64,000 nt of DNA. Origin: Erwinia tracheiphila. Lineage in GTDB: Bacteria > Pseudomonadota > Gammaproteobacteria > Enterobacterales > Enterobacteriaceae. This document shows positions 1-8,569 of this stretch, piece by piece. The position numbers and the translations under genes were made by a program. Position 1 is the first letter of the stretch; every line of letters starts with the position of its first letter. Location: assembly GCF_021365465.1 (NCBI RefSeq), contig NZ_CP089932.1, positions 2,914,001 through 2,978,000 of the forward strand, written 5' to 3'. Under the pieces are notes generated by a model that had not been told where the DNA came from, ran no database searches, and saw only the letters and a list, made by a program, of their open reading frames with translations.

Positions 1-773
1 TCGATATCGTTGATGGCCAGATAAAGCTGATAATCATGCTGCTCCACTTTACCACAGTACTCCGTACCCCTGTCGGTCAGTATTCTCAGCATCGGCAGTC
101 CCTGAGCCTCGTAGAACGGCAATACGCGATCATTGAGCAGGTCGGCGGCGGTGATCGGCGTTTTACTTGTATACAGCTTGCAGTGTGCCACTTTTGAGTA
201 CGTATCCACAAACGTCTGCTGGTAGATACGGCCAACACCTTTCAGATTGCCAACGTAGAAGGTGTCCTGCGAGCCCAGATAACCCGGATGTGCCGTCTCG
301 ATTTCGCCGCTGGCCTCATCATCGTGCGCCTTTTTCTCCAGCGCGGCGATTTGGGCATCGGTAAGCACAATGCCTTCTTTAGCGACTTTCTCCTCAAGCG
401 CCTTCAGGCGTTTACGGAAGTTCTCCAGGTCGTGTCGTTGCCAGATGGAGCGCACGCCGCTGCCGGAGATAAACACGCCTTTTTTACGAAGTTCATTGCT
501 AGTCCGATGCTGACCATGAGCCGGGAACTCAACGGCGTACTCAACAACCGCACGTTCCGTGGCCTCATCGGCGCGGTTCTTCAGGTTGGGTACCCTACGA
601 CTTTGATTAACCAGCGCATCAATACCGCCTTCTTCAGCCAGTTCCTGATAACGGTAAAACGTGTCTCGCGACACGCCCATGATCTTACAGGCTTTTGATA
701 CGTTACCGAGCTCTTCGGCCAGATTGAGTAAACCGGCTTTGTGTTTGATGATGGGATTGTTAGTATGAAGCAT
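1..773 (-). CDS. IS481-family DDE transposase, 5' part (257 codons, runs off the edge)
   Basis: The start codon is at 771-773 (complement). The protein begins MLHTNNPIIKHKAG, matching the complete 346-aa homologue at 45706-46746. It has an N-terminal helix-turn-helix region and the first part of an rve-type integrase core. The first two catalytic aspartates (in DTYSK and TDRGTEY contexts of the full copy) fall inside the window; the glutamate (CERFHK context) lies beyond the left edge. Whether this copy is functional cannot be judged from here. Confidence 0.85.
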   Translation of the reverse strand, partial: MLHTNNPIIKHKAGLLNLAEELGNVSKACKIMGVSRDTFYRYQELAEEGGIDALVNQSRRVPNLKNRADEATERAVVEYAVEFPAHGQHRTSNELRKKGVFISGSGVRSIWQRHDLENFRKRLKALEEKVAKEGIVLTDAQIAALEKKAHDDEASGEIETAHPGYLGSQDTFYVGNLKGVGRIYQQTFVDTYSKVAHCKLYTSKTPITAADLLNDRVLPFYEAQGLPMLRILTDRGTEYCGKVEQHDYQLYLAINDI

Positions 774-875
774 GAGAGTTACCTCGCGTTTTGTATAAGG
801 ATTCGACACCCATATCAAAACCGGTAACTCTCAACCTTTCAAGGCCCATTGTCAGATCAAGTCGCGACTAATACA
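1..875 (-). mobile_element. IS481-family insertion sequence, copy 1 (left part outside window)
   Basis: This is the right-hand 875 bp of the IS that is complete at 45648-46848; the two copies align with a constant offset of 45,973 bases and no net indel, but with scattered substitutions. The element ends at 875 with CTAATACA, the same end as the complete copy. It lies inside the accessory gene of an IS91-family element that continues at 876, so it is a secondary insertion. The left end and target duplication lie outside the window. Confidence 0.9.
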
Positions 876-1319
876 GTTAATTTCTCAGGAAATCATTCAC
901 ATTGCCCGTAGCAAAGCCCCCAGAAAGCGTAAACCCACGCCCTCGTCCCGACGCGCTATACCCGGATATCCTAAGCGTTTTCTGGTGTCCATTCCGCCCC
1001 GGAGCGATTATGACGACCCCGACGAGTTTTTTACGACACTCCGCAGGATGCCATTCGTCACTGTGTCCACCTGGGGCCACAGTTTTTCCTCGATACACAC
1101 TTCGACCCGCCTCTCGTCTGCATCATCCGCGGCTTTGAGCCGCCTGACTCACCCGACGGCGATGTCGTCCTTGAGTCCATGCCAGCCGATGTGTTTATTA
1201 TCGCCACAGAATCCGGCATGCTGCCGGTGACCTTCGCTCCCTGGGATAAACACACCGACAACTGGGCCGATGACTGTGACGACTGGCACTATAATACCGG
1301 TGCCACTGCAGAGCGATAA
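876..1319 (+). pseudogene. Accessory ORF of type 1 IS91 element, broken copy
   Basis: This is homologous to the intact 148-codon gene at 42255-42701. Two lesions are visible here. The IS481 insertion changed the ATG start to CAG. In addition, a T-run at about 1027-1032 has six T instead of seven, which shifts the frame. The stop TAA (1317-1319) lies 8 nt before the transposase ATG, as in the intact copy. The function of the protein is unknown. Confidence 0.75.
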
Positions 1320-1327
1320 TCCGCCGC

Positions 1328-2542
1328 ATGTATATCCCGCGCCCGGCAAAACTGCTGTTCACCACTGATGACGCCTGGAACCGGTATATGGATAAACACG
1401 GGGACACCCTCAGCCCCTGGACCGTACTCTGCGTCGAGCGCATGCTCGCCTGCGGCACTGCTGCCATGGGGGTGAAGCGATACTGCTGCGCCTCCCCGGA
1501 CTGCACCCACACCCGCTTCTTCTGCCAGACCTGTAAATCAAAAGGCTGCAGCTCCTGCGGACATAAGGCCACGGAGCAGTGGATTACAGAGCAACAGCAA
1601 ATTCTGCCCGACTGCGACTGGCAGCATATCACCTTCACCATGCCCCATCTGCTGTGGCCCTTTTTCAACAATAACTGGCCTCTGCTCAATGCCCTGTTCC
1701 GCGCAGCCACCCGCGCCATGCTCCGCTGGGCCAGAAAACAGGGTGTGGAAGTCGGTATCTTCTGCGCCCTGCACACCTACGGTCGCCAGCTCAACCAGCA
1801 TCCCCACATTCATCTCTCCGTCACCCGCGGCGGGCTTGATATTAAACACGGCGTATGGCGCGACCTCTTCTTTAAAAAGCATGCCGTGGAGGAAATCTGG
1901 CGCGGAGCCGTCATCCGGCTGCTGCGCCACAGCTATGACCTGATTAACCCCGGCAGGCTGCCGGGGCTGGGGCATATCCACGACAAAAAACAGTGGCTGC
2001 GCTATCTGCAGGCGCAGTACGGGCGCCGCTGGAAGGTCCACTTCGCGAAGAAGACCCGGGGGGCCTGGCGGAGCGTCAAATATCTGGGCCGGTACCTGAA
2101 ACGGCCCCCCGTGTCGGCGGCGAAGCTGAGGCACTACAGCGGCGGCGCGGTGGTGCACCACTATTACGACCACCGTACGCAGCAGTACCGGCAGCAGACG
2201 CTGACGCAGGAAGATATGATCGGACGTTATATCAGCCATATCCCGGCGAAGCATTTTAAGATGGTGCGTTATTACGGTTTTTTATCAAACCGTAAACGGG
2301 GTAGCCTGCTGCCGAAGGTGTATGAAGCCCTGGAGATGGAAGCGCGGAAAAAACCGGAGAAGCCCGGCTTCGCCGCGCTGATGAAAGAATTTCTGCGCAC
2401 GGATCCGTACAAATGCATTCTGTGCGGCAACCGACTGCGCTTCAGCAGTGCGCAGGCCGGGAGGCACGCGTCGGAGTTGGTGGCAGAAAGACTGCATAAC
2501 ATCGACCGGAAACGATGGCTTCTGGCACAGACTGCGGGATAA
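1328..2542 (+). CDS. IS91-family Y2 transposase (type 1, copy 1), 404 aa
   Basis: This HUH-type rolling-circle transposase nicks DNA at oriIS through paired tyrosines. The N-terminal zinc-binding region has Cys/His clusters at about residues 43-78. The HUH metal motif HPHIH is at residues 158-162. The two-tyrosine motif YLGRY puts Tyr at 252 and 256. The protein sequence is identical to the copy at 41032-42246. The start ATG has no clear Shine-Dalgarno sequence and follows the accessory ORF stop by 8 nt, so translation may be coupled in intact copies. The open frame suggests it could still be active. Confidence 0.93.
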   Translation: MYIPRPAKLLFTTDDAWNRYMDKHGDTLSPWTVLCVERMLACGTAAMGVKRYCCASPDCTHTRFFCQTCKSKGCSSCGHKATEQWITEQQQILPDCDWQHITFTMPHLLWPFFNNNWPLLNALFRAATRAMLRWARKQGVEVGIFCALHTYGRQLNQHPHIHLSVTRGGLDIKHGVWRDLFFKKHAVEEIWRGAVIRLLRHSYDLINPGRLPGLGHIHDKKQWLRYLQAQYGRRWKVHFAKKTRGAWRSVKYLGRYLKRPPVSAAKLRHYSGGAVVHHYYDHRTQQYRQQTLTQEDMIGRYISHIPAKHFKMVRYYGFLSNRKRGSLLPKVYEALEMEARKKPEKPGFAALMKEFLRTDPYKCILCGNRLRFSSAQAGRHASELVAERLHNIDRKRWLLAQTAG

Positions 2543-2732
2543 GTGCGTCTGAAAAACAGCTTTCAGGTTAAAAACGCGCCGCAAATGCCATTTTATGACC
2601 ATAACGTTCCCGATGGCACATCATTACTGCATTACAGACACTGCTGCTCATGGTCAGGAAATTTTTAAAACGATGATTCAGTTTCCTAACCATGAACGGC
2701 CTGGGTGCTGAAGACAAGCTGTCGGGGCTGCT

Positions 2733-3278
2733 TCAGACTGCTCTGGCGAAGGTGGGATCGGCCTGTTGCGCATAAGGCCGTAAACGATCATGCATTATTT
2801 TAATGGCATCTCCCAGCAGCATACCTTTACCGGCCAGCGTCAGCGTTGGCTGAGCCAGCAGGCATAATGCAGCACTTTCACCTACTTCAACCACCAGCAA
2901 AACCGCCTCTTCACCGTTTTCACAGAGGCGAACGGCGACAAGCTCACCTTCGCGAGGCTGCAGCACCTGCTGTTCACTGGTCATAAAATGCCAACTCTTA
3001 GGCATAAGTGGCTTCAAAAACCGACTGGCTACCAGCGCATTCAACACCAGTTCGGCGCGCTGATCGTCGTTTATCGCACAGCGACGGCACTGCTCTTCGA
3101 AACTGAAAAACATTGCGGCATCGTCAACACAAAAACCTGACGCGTTAAAGGCATCGGGAGTCAACATCTTGCGGGAAAAACGTGAGCGAAACAGCATGCC
3201 ATCAGCCAGATCTAACATCATACGATCATGCTTTGCATCAAAAAACCAGCGCCAGCTGTCGTCAGGTTTAATCCTCAT
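2733..3278 (-). CDS. zapC: Cell division protein ZapC, 181 aa
   Basis: This is a cytoplasmic FtsZ-binding protein that stabilises Z-ring protofilaments. The start [11 protein letters not shown] and the segments [20 protein letters not shown] and MPKSWHF match E. coli ZapC (180 aa) across the whole length. It is transcribed away from pyrD in the same orientation, as in E. coli. An IS91-family element ends only 39 bp beyond its stop codon, so the gene is intact but its downstream context (ycbX/rlmL in E. coli) is lost from this side. Confidence 0.93.
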   Translation of the reverse strand: MRIKPDDSWRWFFDAKHDRMMLDLADGMLFRSRFSRKMLTPDAFNASGFCVDDAAMFFSFEEQCRRCAINDDQRAELVLNALVASRFLKPLMPKSWHFMTSEQQVLQPREGELVAVRLCENGEEAVLLVVEVGESAALCLLAQPTLTLAGKGMLLGDAIKIMHDRLRPYAQQADPTFARAV

Positions 3279-3390
3279 GTTCTGTCCTGTTGAGAAAAAT
3301 TAAAATCAACTATTCAATGAGCAATAAAGAAAATTCAAATCTTTACCATCAAAAAAGCGTATGTTGCCTGAACAGGACAAAATATAAACG

Positions 3391-3419
3391 AGCCAGGGGT
3401 GAAAATAAAGCCCCTGGCC
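3391..3419 (-). terminator. Probable intrinsic terminator downstream of pyrD
   Basis: AGCCAGGGG (3391-3399) pairs with CCCCTGGCC (3411-3419) around an A/T-rich loop. Read on the minus strand the hairpin is followed by a T-rich tract. It lies 20 bp beyond the pyrD stop and before zapC, so it would end or attenuate pyrD transcription. Confidence 0.65.
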
Positions 3420-3439
3420 TGTTTATATTAAGAAACGAC

Positions 3440-4447
3440 TTAAAGGTGGGTGGCAATCTCTTTTATCAGCGGGGGACCTTTGTAAATAAAACCAGAATAT
3501 ATTTGTACCAGCGAAGCACCCGCCGCCATTTTTTCCCGTGCAGATATCAGGGAATCGATTCCGCCTACACCAATAATCGGCAGATGCCCATTAAACTCTG
3601 TTGCCAGCCGGCGTATCACTTCCGTACTGCGCAGCTGAACCGGACGCCCGCTCAGACCGCCTGATTCCTCGCTGTGTTTTAATCCCGTGACCAACGAACG
3701 ATCCAGCGTAGTATTCGTCGCAATAACACCATCAATATTATGACGAACTAAACTATCGGCAATCTGGATCAATTCTTCTTCTGAAAGATCCGGCGCGATC
3801 TTTACCGCCAGTGGAACATATTTATGATGGCGTGTTTCAAGGTCTTTCTGTTTTTGTTTCAATGCCTGCAGAAGATCGTCCAGTGCCTCGCCGTATTGTA
3901 ATGTGCGTAATCCTGGCGTATTGGGTGAAGAAATGTTTATCGCAATATAACCCGCATAAGGGTAAATTTTATCCATGCAGATTAAATAATCCTCTTTGCC
4001 CTGTTCGACCGACGTATCTTTATTTTTTCCGATATTGATCCCTAATATGCCATCGTAGTGTGACTTTTTGACGTTCCCCACCAGATTATCAACACCCAAA
4101 TTATTAAATCCCATCCGGTTGATAATGCCTTCCGCCTCACGCAGACGGAACATCCTGGGTTTATTATTACCGGGCTGTGGACGCGGCGTTACCGTACCCA
4201 CCTCGATAAAACCGAAGCCCATCGCTCCAAAGGCATCAATACATTCGCCATTTTTATCAAGGCCCGCCGCCAAACCCAACGCATTTTTAAAGGTCAACCC
4301 CATGCAGTTTACCGGTTTAAAAGGAAGCGTCTGACGAACAAGATGAATGAGAGGTGTACCCGCTATTCGATGCAGTTGCTGAAGAGTCAGTTCATGAGCA
4401 CGTTCAGCATCAAGTTGAAACAACGCATGACGAACCAGGTTATACAT
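3440..4447 (-). CDS. pyrD: Dihydroorotate dehydrogenase (quinone), class 2, 335 aa
   Basis: This inner-membrane-associated FMN enzyme oxidises dihydroorotate to orotate with quinone, the fourth step of pyrimidine synthesis. The start at 4447 ([12 protein letters not shown]) is chosen over upstream in-frame ATGs because it matches E. coli PyrD (336 aa) and has AGGAG six bases before it. The N-terminal helices for quinone access come first. They are followed by [11 protein letters not shown] (FMN region), [12 protein letters not shown] containing the class 2 catalytic serine, NTTLDRS and the IGVGGI phosphate site. It is full length and intact. The ssuEA remnant and an ISL3 element now separate it from pepN. 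Confidence 0.96.
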   Translation of the reverse strand: MYNLVRHALFQLDAERAHELTLQQLHRIAGTPLIHLVRQTLPFKPVNCMGLTFKNALGLAAGLDKNGECIDAFGAMGFGFIEVGTVTPRPQPGNNKPRMFRLREAEGIINRMGFNNLGVDNLVGNVKKSHYDGILGINIGKNKDTSVEQGKEDYLICMDKIYPYAGYIAINISSPNTPGLRTLQYGEALDDLLQALKQKQKDLETRHHKYVPLAVKIAPDLSEEELIQIADSLVRHNIDGVIATNTTLDRSLVTGLKHSEESGGLSGRPVQLRSTEVIRRLATEFNGHLPIIGVGGIDSLISAREKMAAGASLVQIYSGFIYKGPPLIKEIATHL

Positions 4448-4709
4448 GATCGCTCCTGAATGCCCGAACATGCGGGCATAAAAGTAATAGTAACCCTCCG
4501 CAGAGACGTCTCTGAGAACGGTGTTGTGCATTGCTACAGGATCCTTCCCACTTTTTAGTGGTGATAAGTGGTGTTGGAGCACAGCAAATCAAGCTGGCTG
4601 GGATGCAGACGGCGCTGGCATAGGGAAAAATGGTAAAGAGCTTTGGTCATAAAGTAAAATATTTAGCTGCAATTCAGGCGCTGTCTCCGGCATTTACCTG
4701 CTTATTTAT
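4448..4709. other. Intergenic region upstream of pyrD
   Basis: This stretch contains the pyrD upstream region and the left target duplication TTATTTAT (4702-4709) of the ISL3 element. An in-frame extension of pyrD to 4582 exists, but it has no ribosome-binding site and no match to the family. No other gene is seen. Confidence 0.5.
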
Positions 4710-4736
4710 GGGTCTTCCCCAATCATGGTGGGAGGA

Positions 4737-5957
4737 TCAGAACGTCATATCCAGCTTCCCGTAATGGAACATCACCCCCAGTTTAAATCGCTCCCGGTTT
4801 CGATAGCCTCTGGCCTTTATCCTCAGCAGCCTTATTTTGCTGTTCAGCGCTTCGGCATTACCATTTGAGACGCTGTACCGCATGGCGTTAAGTATTCCGT
4901 ACAGCCTTTTTGTGATGGTTCCTGCCATATTTCTCATTACCGGCACATCGCAACTTTTCGCCAGTGCTATCCACTGCAACCAGTCTGCACGTCGTTTGTC
5001 ACTCCAGGGGCGGTTCCAGATATCTTTCGCCAGCTCTTTCAGTGTCCAGCACTGGCTGGTCAGTTGCATCTGTTCTCTCAGCCATGCCAGTTTTTCCTGT
5101 CGGGGCTCTGTCATCCATTTGTCACTGTATTGCCACAGGAAGCGGGTTCCTTTTGCCTGACGGCGGCTGTCAACCGGAAGTCGGGGATGTTCGTTCTGCC
5201 GTGTCTTATCAACGATTTCACCCAGCTGTTTTGCCACATGGAAGCGGTCAAAGGCTATTTTCTCTACGGCGCCCGGAAGATGGATGCGTGCCGCTCTGAT
5301 ATATCCGGCATTCATATCCATTGAGAACGTTTTGACTGCCTGCAGCTGACTGTCGGTGAGGGTGCGAAGATAGCTGGCAAGACTTTCTGTTCCCCGATCA
5401 TCCGTTAATGCCAGCGCTCGTCCCTCACGATCTGATATCACTGTGATGTACCGGTGCCCTTTTTTGAACGCAACTTCGTCCACATTCATATGCCGGGCTG
5501 ATAGCGGCTTTTTTATTCGCGCAAGACCACGTTTAACTGCCCGGGTCATAATGCCGTCAACGGCATTCCAGCTAAGCTTAAGTTGCTTTCTTACCGCATC
5601 AACCGTGCTAATTTTCAGCCAGGAAAGGATGAATGATTCGAACAATAACGTATATCGGCTACCAGCTCCGGCCCACGGAACAGGTAACGTCTGGCATCCA
5701 TGGTCTGGACACATGACCCGGGGGACATTCGCCTCAACGACAGTCATGAACTGGCAGGTATCAAGATGACGCCATTTGCGGTGGCGGTGATCGTGAACAG
5801 GGCATTGCTGCCTGCATGTCGGGCAGATTAGCAGTGAATTTTTGGCGATCCCGACAACAACGGTGACAGAGCCAGTATTTTCATCAAGGGAAAGTGATTC
5901 AACCTGCCACGGGGCGGACAGGTTGAGAATGTGGGCGTATAGCGATTTTTCATCCAT
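4737..5957 (-). CDS. ISL3-family transposase, 406 aa
   Basis: This is a DDE transposase. The N-terminal zinc-finger region has CPTCRQQCPVHDH (about residues 45-57) and CPDHGC. A helix-turn-helix follows (STVDAVRKQLKLSWNAVDGIMTR). The catalytic core has NVDEVAFKKGHRYITV, AFDRFHVAKQL and, near the C terminus, NGNAEALNSKIRLLRIKARG. The length is normal for the family and the frame is open. It lies 3' of the passenger effector gene (33 bp apart, same strand), so both could be co-transcribed. Confidence 0.92.
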   Translation of the reverse strand: MDEKSLYAHILNLSAPWQVESLSLDENTGSVTVVVGIAKNSLLICPTCRQQCPVHDHRHRKWRHLDTCQFMTVVEANVPRVMCPDHGCQTLPVPWAGAGSRYTLLFESFILSWLKISTVDAVRKQLKLSWNAVDGIMTRAVKRGLARIKKPLSARHMNVDEVAFKKGHRYITVISDREGRALALTDDRGTESLASYLRTLTDSQLQAVKTFSMDMNAGYIRAARIHLPGAVEKIAFDRFHVAKQLGEIVDKTRQNEHPRLPVDSRRQAKGTRFLWQYSDKWMTEPRQEKLAWLREQMQLTSQCWTLKELAKDIWNRPWSDKRRADWLQWIALAKSCDVPVMRNMAGTITKRLYGILNAMRYSVSNGNAEALNSKIRLLRIKARGYRNRERFKLGVMFHYGKLDMTF

Positions 5958-5990
5958 ATATGCAGATGAGTCCTCATATAAGCAACGTAG

Positions 5991-6698
5991 CTAAAGTAAC
6001 GGATGCAGTTTTTTCCGCTGGAATCCCTGAGTCACTGTATTGTCATCATGAATGAGAGATGAATCGTGCGGGTAGAATGTTCTGCGGGGCATCCCAATCT
6101 CTTCACGAAATTTATTTTCTGAAAGAACTTCTTCAGAAAAAGCACCCAACACAACAGTCCTGGCTTCTTCGAGTAAAAGTGGGGAGTGTGTTTGTAATTC
6201 TGGTTGAGAACTCTCAACTTTCAGGCGCTCTCCATTTAAATTGTGGAAAACGTGGAGAAGTTCATGGAAAACAATGCACGCATGAAAGTCTACCAGGCTA
6301 ATTCCTTGCGCGCAGGGATATTCAACTGCATTCAGATTACAGTGAAAGTCGGAGCCAGTTCCTCGGGAGTTTTCAGCATCCGTATTGCAGTGTGCTATCA
6401 CCCCTAACTCAGCAGAATCGAGATGTATTGCCAGTTTTTCTGATTTGAGTCGGGATGTTAATTCAATACAGTTCAAAAGAGTACGTCCAGTGTCTGTGGA
6501 TTCGATCTTATCGAGAGCAGCTTCAAGATGCTTGTAGATTTTAAGGTCAGTCCCGTGGAAACAGAGTTGTTGGTTGTTTTTCACCCAGCGCACACCCGAT
6601 ATTTTTACAAGAGATTGAATGTCTGTGGCTGAAATTGAATTCGAAGATGAGGGTAGAGGTAACGAAGGTAATGTCAGGTTAAGGGATGTAGGGCGCAT
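5991..6698 (-). CDS. NleD/HopH1-like type III effector, M91 zinc metalloprotease, 235 aa
   Basis: This is a predicted secreted zinc protease of peptidase family M91. Its characterised relatives are E. coli NleD, which cleaves host JNK and p38 kinases, and Pseudomonas syringae HopH1. The zinc motif HELLH is at residues 145-149. A downstream LLLEEARTVVLGAF supplies the probable third ligand. The C-terminal ENKFREEIGMPRRTFY matches the family signature. The N terminus (MRPTSLNLTLPS, Ser/Pro-rich) looks like a secretion signal. The start at 6698 is chosen because AGGAGG lies six bases upstream; an in-frame ATG at 6728 would add ten residues. A TATAAT hexamer lies about 40 bp upstream, and no HrpL box is evident. 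The gene is intact inside an ISL3 element. Confidence 0.85.
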   Translation of the reverse strand: MRPTSLNLTLPSLPLPSSSNSISATDIQSLVKISGVRWVKNNQQLCFHGTDLKIYKHLEAALDKIESTDTGRTLLNCIELTSRLKSEKLAIHLDSAELGVIAHCNTDAENSRGTGSDFHCNLNAVEYPCAQGISLVDFHACIVFHELLHVFHNLNGERLKVESSQPELQTHSPLLLEEARTVVLGAFSEEVLSENKFREEIGMPRRTFYPHDSSLIHDDNTVTQGFQRKKLHPLL

Positions 6699-6786
6699 TA
6701 AGACCTCCTGAGGATAAGCGCAAGTCAAGAGGATTATACTTGATTGGCAGTGTGCGCCACCACAACAGGGGAAGACCCTTATTTAT

Positions 6787-6904
6787 ACAGGAACCGACTT
6801 AGTTCTGCCGGATAAATCATTTAAGGCTCACCTTTACCTCTGTCAGGATAGTTTAAAATATTTATAAAAAAATATTAATAAACTTAAAATTATAAGGAGT
6901 GATA
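6787..6904 (+). promoter_or_regulatory. Upstream region of the decayed ssu operon
   Basis: This A/T-rich stretch ends in AAGGAG six bases before the ssuE start. In E. coli the ssu operon is controlled by Cbl, but no operator can be assigned by eye. It probably keeps promoter sequence, with nothing functional left to express. Confidence 0.4.
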
Positions 6905-7446
6905 ATGAGCATTATTACACTGGTGGGCAGCCCCCGTTATCCTCCAGGCTCTGGCGCGTTGCTCACCCTTTGCCAGCAAACGCTGGAGCAGCAAAGCGTC
7001 GGGGCATTCCCTGGAGTTTATATAATTTCCATCCGACGGATTTACTGTATGCCCGTTTTGATTTCCCGACGCTGCTGGTGCTCAGGGCAGATCCTGAACG
7101 CGCGGACGGGTTAATTATCGCGACGCCAGTTTATAAAGCGTCTTTCTACGATACGCTAAAAACCCTGCTTCCTGAACGCGCTCTGGAACATAAAGTCTTA
7201 CTGCCTCTGGCAACAAGGGGGGCCTCGCACATATGCTTGCAGTCGATTATGCCATGAAACCAGTGCTGAATGCGTTGAAAGGCGCAGAAAGCGCTGCAAG
7301 GCGTATTTGCCGACAACACACAGATTACACATTACGACCGTCAGCCACAGTTTTCTCCATTGCTGGCCTCACGGATTGAGGAGTCAGTCGACATCTTCCG
7401 GCACGCGCTGGCCCATCGCCATCAGCCGTTCGACACGGGGGTTTAA
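6905..7446 (+). pseudogene. ssuE: ssuE remnant (NADPH-dependent FMN reductase)
   Basis: SsuE supplied reduced flavin to the alkanesulfonate monooxygenase SsuD. The start is intact (MSIITLVGSPRYP, preceded by AAGGAG). The frame then changes near 7015, where DLLYARFDFPTL and ADGLIIATPVYKASFYDTLKTLLPERALEHKVLLPLA continue in another frame. It changes again near 7220 (LAVDYAMKPVLNALKGAE) and near 7290 (LQGVFADNTQITHYDRQPQF), ending with TAA at 7444-7446. At least three frameshifts make it non-functional. It was the first gene of an ssuEADCB-type operon. Confidence 0.88.
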
Positions 7447-7709
7447 GGATTTCACCATGAATCTGTTTTCACGTTTTACCTCAGCATTTCTTATCGGCAA
7501 CCTGCTGACCGGCAGCGCATTTTCTGCCGATTCCACTGCACCTGAAACCTTCCGCATCGGTTATCAGAAAGCTTCCGTCAGCATGGTGTTAGCCCGCGCT
7601 CATCATCTTCTTGAAACACGTTTTCCTGATACAAAAATTAAATGGGTAGAATTTCCGGTCGTGACGCAGACTTGCTGATCTCGTATGCTTTGCGCTTTGG
7701 ATGTAACAT

Positions 7710-7985
7710 ATGGCTAAAGTTGATGTCGTCTGCCCTCAGTGCAATGAAACTCATGCTGTACGATGTAACGGACATTCAGCATCCGGTGCCCAACGTTACA
7801 TCTGCAAGCATTGTTCAAAGACCTTTCTGCTCAACTTTAGCTACTCCGGTGCCAAACCAGACACACACCAGACCATTGTTAATATGGCCATGAATGGTTA
7901 CGGATGTCGCGATACCGCACGGGTTCTCGGTATCAGCCTCAATACGGTTCTGCGGCACGTAAAAAAATTTCGCCAAAGCAGGTAG
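7710..7985 (+). CDS. insA: IS1 InsA protein, 91 aa
   Basis: This is the DNA-binding protein and repressor of IS1. An N-terminal zinc ribbon (CPQCNETHAVRCNG ... CKHCSKTF) precedes a helix-turn-helix (GCRDTARVLGISLNTVLRHVKKF). The length is identical to canonical InsA (91 aa). A run of seven A at 7961-7967 near its end is the likely -1 frameshift site that yields the InsAB' transposase. Confidence 0.95.
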   Translation: MAKVDVVCPQCNETHAVRCNGHSASGAQRYICKHCSKTFLLNFSYSGAKPDTHQTIVNMAMNGYGCRDTARVLGISLNTVLRHVKKFRQSR

Positions 7986-8407
7986 CTGAGAATATCGACC
8001 CCGAAACGGAGGTTGTTATCTGCTGTGAAGCCGGTGAACAATGGTCTTACGTGCGGTGTAAAAGCAATCCCCGGTGGTTGTTCTATGCTTATGACCGTAT
8101 CCGCAAACGTGCTCTGGCCCACGTCTTCGGCCCGAGAAATGCCCCGACCCTGCGACGATTGCTGGCTCTGTTAAGCAAATTTAACATTGCCTTTTATATG
8201 ACAGATGCCTGGCCGGTTTATAAAGTTCGGTTAAGTGCAACAGGCCACGTGGTGAGCAAGAAATATACCCAACGGACAGAACGACATAATCTTAATCTTC
8301 GCACACATATCAAACGACTGACCCGCAGAACAATTTGCTTTTCTAAGTCAGAGGAAATGCACGATAAGATCATCGGTTGGTATCTTACTCTTCATCATTA
8401 TCAATAA
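7904..8407 (+). CDS. insB: IS1 InsB frame (DDE transposase part), 167 aa
   Basis: This frame overlaps insA and is expected to be translated by -1 frameshifting at the A7 run (7961-7967) as InsAB'. It carries the catalytic core: the CCEAGEQWSYV region, YMTDAWPVYKV, and the C-terminal RTERHNLNLRTHIKRLTRRTICFSKS. The frame is open and full length, so the IS may still be active. Confidence 0.93.
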   Translation: MSRYRTGSRYQPQYGSAARKKISPKQVAENIDPETEVVICCEAGEQWSYVRCKSNPRWLFYAYDRIRKRALAHVFGPRNAPTLRRLLALLSKFNIAFYMTDAWPVYKVRLSATGHVVSKKYTQRTERHNLNLRTHIKRLTRRTICFSKSEEMHDKIIGWYLTLHHYQ

Positions 8408-8569
8408 ATCTGCGTCACGACCGAATTTCCTGCTGGTCCATAGATGCCTGAAGCGCTCAATGTTAACAGCATCGATTTAGGCAACACGGGTGATATTGCT
8501 CCTATTTTCGCTCAGGCCGCCGGGGCCGATCTGCTTTATGTGAGATCTGAACCGCCAAAACCTAAATAA

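Larger units (their letters stand above)
876..2693 (+). mobile_element. IS91-family element, type 1, copy 1 (5' end removed by IS481 insertion)
   Basis: This is a rolling-circle (Y2 HUH) element nearly identical to the complete copy at 40881-42787, which lies in the opposite orientation. The oriIS end, CCTAACCAT, is at 2693 and is followed directly by GAAC (2694-2697), the tetranucleotide at which IS91-family elements insert. The terIS end and the first base of the accessory gene's start codon are cut away by the IS481 element ending at 875. No target duplication is expected for this family. Confidence 0.9.
4710..6778 (-). mobile_element. ISL3-family element carrying an effector gene, 2069 bp, complete
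   Basis: The left end GGGTCTTCCCC (from 4710) and the complement of the right end (GGGTCTTCCCC, ending 6778) form inverted repeats that continue with similarity (TGGTGG). An exact 8-bp target duplication, TTATTTAT, flanks it at 4702-4709 and 6779-6786, the size expected for ISL3. The two genes inside, both on the minus strand, are the transposase and an M91-protease effector. The whole 2.07-kb unit therefore moved as one element. It landed between pyrD and the ssu operon. Confidence 0.92.
7657..8422 (+). mobile_element. IS1-family insertion sequence, 766 bp, complete
   Basis: The ends GGTCGTGACGCAG (7657-7669) and CTGCGTCACGACC (8410-8422) are perfect inverted repeats. The 8-bp target duplication GAATTTCC flanks the element (7649-7656 and 8423-8430). 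The length is close to that of IS1 (768 bp). It contains overlapping insA and insB frames and has inserted in ssuA. Confidence 0.95.
7457..8569 (+). pseudogene. ssuA: ssuA remnant (aliphatic sulfonate binding protein), split by IS1
   Basis: The periplasmic binding protein starts at 7457 with a signal peptide (MNLFSRFTSAFLIGNLLTGSAFSA) and FRIGYQKASVSMVLARAHHLL. An IS1-family element (7657-8422) interrupts it, and the 8-bp duplication GAATTTCC lies on both sides. After the IS the frame resumes as EFPAGP, then TAG, where E. coli has Gln. It continues MPEALNVNSIDLGNTGDIAPIFAQAAGADLLYV and stops at 8567-8569 after PPKPK. About three quarters of the protein, and ssuDCB, are missing. Confidence 0.9.

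Noticed and set aside
4448..4582. 45-residue N-terminal extension of PyrD
   Set aside because: No ribosome-binding site at 4582, no match to the family, while AGGAG precedes the ATG at 4447.
5443..5769. Plus-strand open frame of 108 codons opposite the ISL3 transposase
   Set aside because: Antisense to a well-supported transposase; no family match.
6699..6850. Possible HrpL box upstream of the NleD-like gene (GGTTCC on the gene strand, GGAACC on the other)
   Set aside because: On the gene strand the first half reads GGTTCC and no CCAC half follows at 15-17 bp; on the other strand there is no CCAC partner and the direction is wrong.
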